In this document: positions 13,596-15,458 of the stretch, piece after piece
How positions within the stretch are numbered: the first letter of the stretch is position 1
Layout: each line of letters starts with the position of its first letter
Assembly: GCA_025927935.1 (NCBI GenBank)
Contig: JAICKM010000074.1
Location: forward strand, 1 to 15,458
Direction: 5' to 3'
From: Chloroflexia bacterium
GTDB taxonomy: Bacteria; Chloroflexota; Chloroflexia; QHBQ01; JADMIH01
Length of the DNA: 15,458 nt
Position numbers and translations under genes: made by a program
Notes under the pieces: model-generated
Database searches by the model: none
What the model saw: the letters and a program-made list of their open reading frames with translations, nothing else
What the model was told of the DNA's origin: nothing

Positions 13596-14456
13596 TTAGA
13601 CCTGCAAACTGGGGGTAGTGGCGATATAATCGGCCAGGGCTGCTTCCCACGACCGCAAACGGATGCCGTCCGCCGCCGCGACCGTGTTCGCCAGGGTGGA
13701 GTACGGCGGCACCGGGGCCGGGCGCTGGAAGGTGGTCAGCGGCACCGGGATGAGCGGGATGCCGCCCCGCCCGCTCAGTTCCATGATTCGCTGCGTATAG
13801 GCATAGCGCGAGCACTCGCCCTCGTTGACCAGGTGATACCAGCCGTAGGCCGGCTGCGGGCGGCTCACCAGTTCCAGGATCGCGGCGGCCATGTCCTCGG
13901 CATAGGTGGGCGTGGCGATCTCGTCGTCGACCACGCTCAGCGCGCCCCGCGCGTCAGCGGCCTGGGTGATCTTGTGGATGAAGTGGTTGCCCGTGCGCCC
14001 GTAGAGCCAGGAGACGCGGGCGATATAGAACTTTTGCAGCAGGTGTTCGACGTATCGCTCCCCGGCAGCCTTCGACTTGCCGTACACGCCGAGCGGGCTG
14101 CGCGGGTGCCATTCGTCGTAGGGCGCTGTCGCGGTGCCGTCAAAGACGACGTTGGTGCTGACATAGAGCAGCGCCGCGCCCGTCTGCGCGCAGGCCAGGG
14201 CCACGTTGCGCGTGCCCAGGCCGTTGATCATGTAGGCGAGGTCGGGGTTGCGCTCGCAGCCGTCCACATCGGTGTACGCGGCGGGGTGCAGCACCACATC
14301 GGCGCCGAACTCGCCGATGGCACGGTCAAGGGCGGCCCGGTCGGTCAGGTCGTGGTCGGGCCGATTCAGCGGCAGCACGACATGCCCGGCGGCGCGCGCC
14401 TGGCGGTCGAGGGTGGCGCCCAGGGTGCCGCGCGTGCCCGTAATCGCAATACGCAT
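13596..14456 (-). CDS. rfbD: dTDP-4-dehydrorhamnose reductase-like protein
   Basis: The protein has 286 residues, typical for RmlD/RfbD. The start is set by AAGGAG 4 nt before ATG 14456; upstream codons to 14642 are discarded. This extended SDR has a nucleotide motif GTRGTLG (7-13), DLTDRAAL (36-43), HPAAYTDVDGCE (57-68), STNVVFDG (100-107), the catalytic YGKSK (Y125, K129), SWLYGRTGN and the C-terminal RP...YSTLAN block (245-257). It reduces dTDP-4-keto-6-deoxymannose to dTDP-rhamnose with NAD(P)H in the cytosol, the last step of rhamnose donor synthesis. The other rml genes are not in the window, so a relative acting on another NDP-keto sugar cannot be excluded. It is the first gene of a tightly packed four-gene operon. 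Confidence 0.9.
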   Translation of the reverse strand: MRIAITGTRGTLGATLDRQARAAGHVVLPLNRPDHDLTDRAALDRAIGEFGADVVLHPAAYTDVDGCERNPDLAYMINGLGTRNVALACAQTGAALLYVSTNVVFDGTATAPYDEWHPRSPLGVYGKSKAAGERYVEHLLQKFYIARVSWLYGRTGNHFIHKITQAADARGALSVVDDEIATPTYAEDMAAAILELVSRPQPAYGWYHLVNEGECSRYAYTQRIMELSGRGGIPLIPVPLTTFQRPAPVPPYSTLANTVAAADGIRLRSWEAALADYIATTPSLQV

Positions 14457-14614
14457 AGATCTCCTTACCCGGCAAACAACGTCAATAGGCGCCTTTTCCG
14501 GCAAGCAGACGATGTCCTGACCGGCCTGGCGTGCCGGGGAAGCAAGTACCGCGCCCGCCCCGACTCCGGAGCGACGCGCACGCGGGTGAACATGCCGCCA
14601 TGCGGCGCTGAGTG

Positions 14615-14623
14615 TGGTACAAT
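14615..14623 (+). promoter_or_regulatory. extended -10 promoter element
   Basis: TGG-TACAAT matches an extended -10 (TGn plus TACAAT at 14618-14623). No -35 like TTGACA is seen 16-18 nt upstream, which extended -10 promoters can do without. Transcription would begin near 14629-14631, at the start of the structured region. Confidence 0.4.
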
Positions 14624-14625
14624 GG

Positions 14626-14915
14626 CGCGGCGCATGGCCCAACCCGCCTGCGCCGGATCGCCGTTGCCGTCCGTGCGGCCGAGGGGAGCGGTCCTACTGG
14701 ACGCCAGTCTACCATATCGGTCGGGTGCCGGTCAACCGCGCCGGCCGGGAGGCTCAAGCCTCCGGCTGTCTTTACGAAGGTCGCCTGCGCGGCCTGGATC
14801 ACCTAGGCCGCACAGGCGGCCTTCGCTAGCCCGCCAACGGGCCTGCCTGGCGCAGCCGCGCGCCGGGTCGGCAGGAGGGCAAGAACGGCGTAAATCCCCG
14901 TGGATCGGCGCCGCG
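14626..14915 (+). ncRNA. candidate structured RNA of about 290 nt, unassigned
   Basis: No gene fits this stretch, but it folds well as plus-strand RNA by eye. The ends pair: CGCGGCGC (14626-14633) with GCGCCGCG (14908-14915). Inside, CGCCGTT (14659-14665) pairs with AACGGCG (14884-14890). Enclosed hairpins are GTCC-TACT-GGAC (14691-14702); CGGTCGG/CCGGCCG (14718-14747) capped by CGG-TCAA-CCG; GGAGGC-TCAA-GCCTCC (14748-14763); a 51-nt hairpin (14775-14825) with 19 Watson-Crick pairs, one G-U and one C-A mismatch; GCCCG-CCAA-CGGGC (14829-14842); and CCTGCC/GGCAGG with inner GGCGC/GCGCC (14842-14875). An alternative hairpin, GGCGCA (14629-14634) with TGCGCC (14649-14654), competes with the closing stem. 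Signature sequences of RNase P, tmRNA, SRP RNA and common riboswitches are absent. GC-rich DNA folds easily, so this remains a candidate; it could also be the 5' leader of the lipoprotein gene. Confidence 0.35.
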
Positions 14916-14938
14916 GAACCCGTATCCTCCCTGGAACG

Positions 14939-14970
14939 TTGAGTTATATAGAGGTGGTACTATATCCACC
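14939..14970 (+). promoter_or_regulatory. possible promoter and operator of the lipoprotein gene
   Basis: -35 TTGAGT (14939-14944), 16-nt spacer, -10 TATATC (14961-14966). Two dyads overlap it: ATATAG (14946-14951) with CTATAT (14960-14965), and GGTGG (14953-14957) with CCACC (14966-14970). The first looks like a repressor site covering the spacer and -10; the second could be a hairpin at the 5' end of an upstream-started transcript. The AT-rich patch stands out from its GC-rich surroundings. Confidence 0.45.
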
Positions 14971-14985
14971 GTTCTTTGCATACAC

Positions 14986-15005
14986 AGGAAAGGGTCACCT
15001 TTGCC
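14986..15005 (+). promoter_or_regulatory. hairpin over the lipoprotein ribosome-binding site
   Basis: AAAGG (14989-14993), loop GTCA, CCTTT (14998-15002), extendable by GG/CC with a bulge. The stem holds the only SD-like sequence (GGAAAGGG), and the ATG follows at 15006. As drawn it would hide the ribosome-binding site, which suggests translational control or simply a weak site. Confidence 0.35.
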
Positions 15006-15458
15006 ATGATTCGCGGCTCACATGCGCCCCGCCGCAGGGCCCTGGCGCTCTCCTATATGTTATTTGCGGCGCTGCTGCCCGCCCTCTGGGGCTGTGGCGG
15101 TGATGTCGTGCCGAGTGCCACGGCCACCGCCGTGGCGGTCGCACCCACCGCGACCGCCGAACCGGCCACGGCGGCGCCCGCGACTGATGTGCCCGCCCCG
15201 CCGACCACGGCGACCACGGCGCCCGCCGCGCCCACCGATACGGCCGTTCCGCCCACAGCCACCAGTTTCCCGGCGCTGCCCACGGTAACGGCTGTCCCGC
15301 CCGCGGACACGCCGGGGCCGCCGAGCGAGACGCCGGTCCCCGTGCCGCCCAGCGAGACGCCGGTGCCCGTGCCGCCCAGCGAGACGCCGGTGCCCGTGCC
15401 GCCGAGCAACACTCCGGCAGCCGCCGCCACGCCGACTTCCGCGCCAGCTACAAAAGGC
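15006..15458 (+). CDS. lipoprotein with Thr/Pro/Ala-rich stalk, 3' end missing
   Basis: The frame is open to the window edge (151 codons). A basic N-terminus (APRRR) and hydrophobic core (12-27) lead to a lipobox LWGC with C30 as the lipidated residue; Trp at -2 is unusual but tolerated. From residue 36 on the protein is a low-complexity stalk of Thr, Pro, Ala and Val, with no folded domain in view. Residues 105-131 are three tandem PPSETPVPV units. Such stalks are common in secreted lipoproteins of Chloroflexota and usually hold a C-terminal binding or enzymatic domain away from the membrane; here that domain lies past the window. Start: ATG 15006 follows an AAGGG-containing region about 12 nt upstream. 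The first codons and signal sequence argue that the frame is real. Confidence 0.8.
   Translation, partial: MIRGSHAPRRRALALSYMLFAALLPALWGCGGDVVPSATATAVAVAPTATAEPATAAPATDVPAPPTTATTAPAAPTDTAVPPTATSFPALPTVTAVPPADTPGPPSETPVPVPPSETPVPVPPSETPVPVPPSNTPAAAATPTSAPATKG
15318..15398 (+). repeat. three 27-nt in-frame tandem repeats
   Basis: Units at 15318-15344, 15345-15371 and 15372-15398 encode PPSETPVPV. Units two and three are identical, and unit one differs at two third-codon positions. A partial fourth unit (PPSNTP) follows. Near-identity at DNA level points to recent expansion by slippage or unequal recombination. Confidence 0.9.

Noticed and set aside
14464..14509. Imperfect direct repeat TTGCCGGAAAAGG / TTGCCGGGTAAGG upstream of the rmlD-like gene (minus strand)
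   Set aside because: Two mismatches in 13 bases, and the second copy includes the SD, so the likeness can be chance.
14482..14829. Short open frames on both strands over the structured region
   Set aside because: No SD, no recognisable domain, and low-complexity Arg/Pro composition typical of GC-rich chance frames.
14626..14915. Structured region as RNase P RNA, tmRNA, SRP RNA or cobalamin riboswitch
   Set aside because: None of the invariant sequences is present (GGAAAGUCC and ACAGAA of RNase P, tRNA-like ends of tmRNA, the SRP GGAA-loop helix, the cobalamin box).
12813..14942. A 709-codon open frame on the plus strand, antisense to the mreB-like and rmlD-like genes
   Set aside because: It is opposite two well-supported genes, is rich in Arg, His and Gly, has no SD and no known motif. 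Long antisense frames are expected in DNA this rich in GC.
14951..14961. GGTGGTAC resembling the T-box motif
   Set aside because: No specifier stem, no antiterminator/terminator pair, and the next gene is a lipoprotein. The bases are better explained by the GGTGG/CCACC dyad.

Overview
The window is GC-rich, gene-dense bacterial DNA with short spacers, overlapping start/stop codons and good Shine-Dalgarno (SD) sites. The best guess is a member of the Chloroflexota. The reasons are the Thr/Pro/Ala-rich stalk of the last lipoprotein, the stand-alone membrane-anchored fusion proteins and the heterodimeric ABC exporter. This placement is an inference from style; no ribosomal RNA or universal marker is present to prove it.

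Layout. Positions 1-1664 (+) hold the end of a J-domain/transmembrane/cupredoxin fusion, translationally coupled to a DUF429-like protein of unknown function. Convergent to these is a secreted C39-like cysteine peptidase (1675-2370, -). A divergent spacer with several small dyads leads to a two-helix membrane protein (2682-3032, +), which ends at a strong bidirectional terminator shared with a tRNA-Asn(GUU) gene (-). The tRNA has a near-perfect sigma-70-type promoter. Next on the minus strand are a zinc-ribbon/TM/TlpA-type thioredoxin and a cNMP-binding/GGDEF diguanylate cyclase, each with its own recognisable promoter.

Positions 5864-10161 (+) form one operon. Two ABC exporter half-transporters overlap by 4 nt and are followed by a small NERD-domain protein. 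The two ABC subunits have complementary defects: the first lacks the catalytic Glu and the switch His, and the second has a degenerate signature motif. This is the hallmark of a heterodimeric exporter with one dead and one live ATP site. Between this operon and the next, convergent one lies a 76-bp palindromic repeat element with two compensating copies (10215-10290).

Positions 14456-10311 (-) form a four-gene operon: RmlD-like dTDP-rhamnose reductase, a divergent MreB/actin-like ATPase, a family 2 glycosyltransferase and an FMO-like flavoprotein. The gene ends abut or overlap throughout. The set suggests cell-surface glycan synthesis tied to an actin-like scaffold; the flavoprotein's role is unclear.

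Positions 14457-15005 hold no convincing gene. About 290 nt of it (14626-14915) can fold into a closed, multi-branched RNA with a 51-nt hairpin, two UCAA-loop hairpins and pairing 5' and 3' ends, just downstream of an extended -10 element. I do not recognise it as a known RNA, and it is the best candidate here for something undescribed. The window ends inside a lipoprotein gene with a 27-nt tandem repeat.
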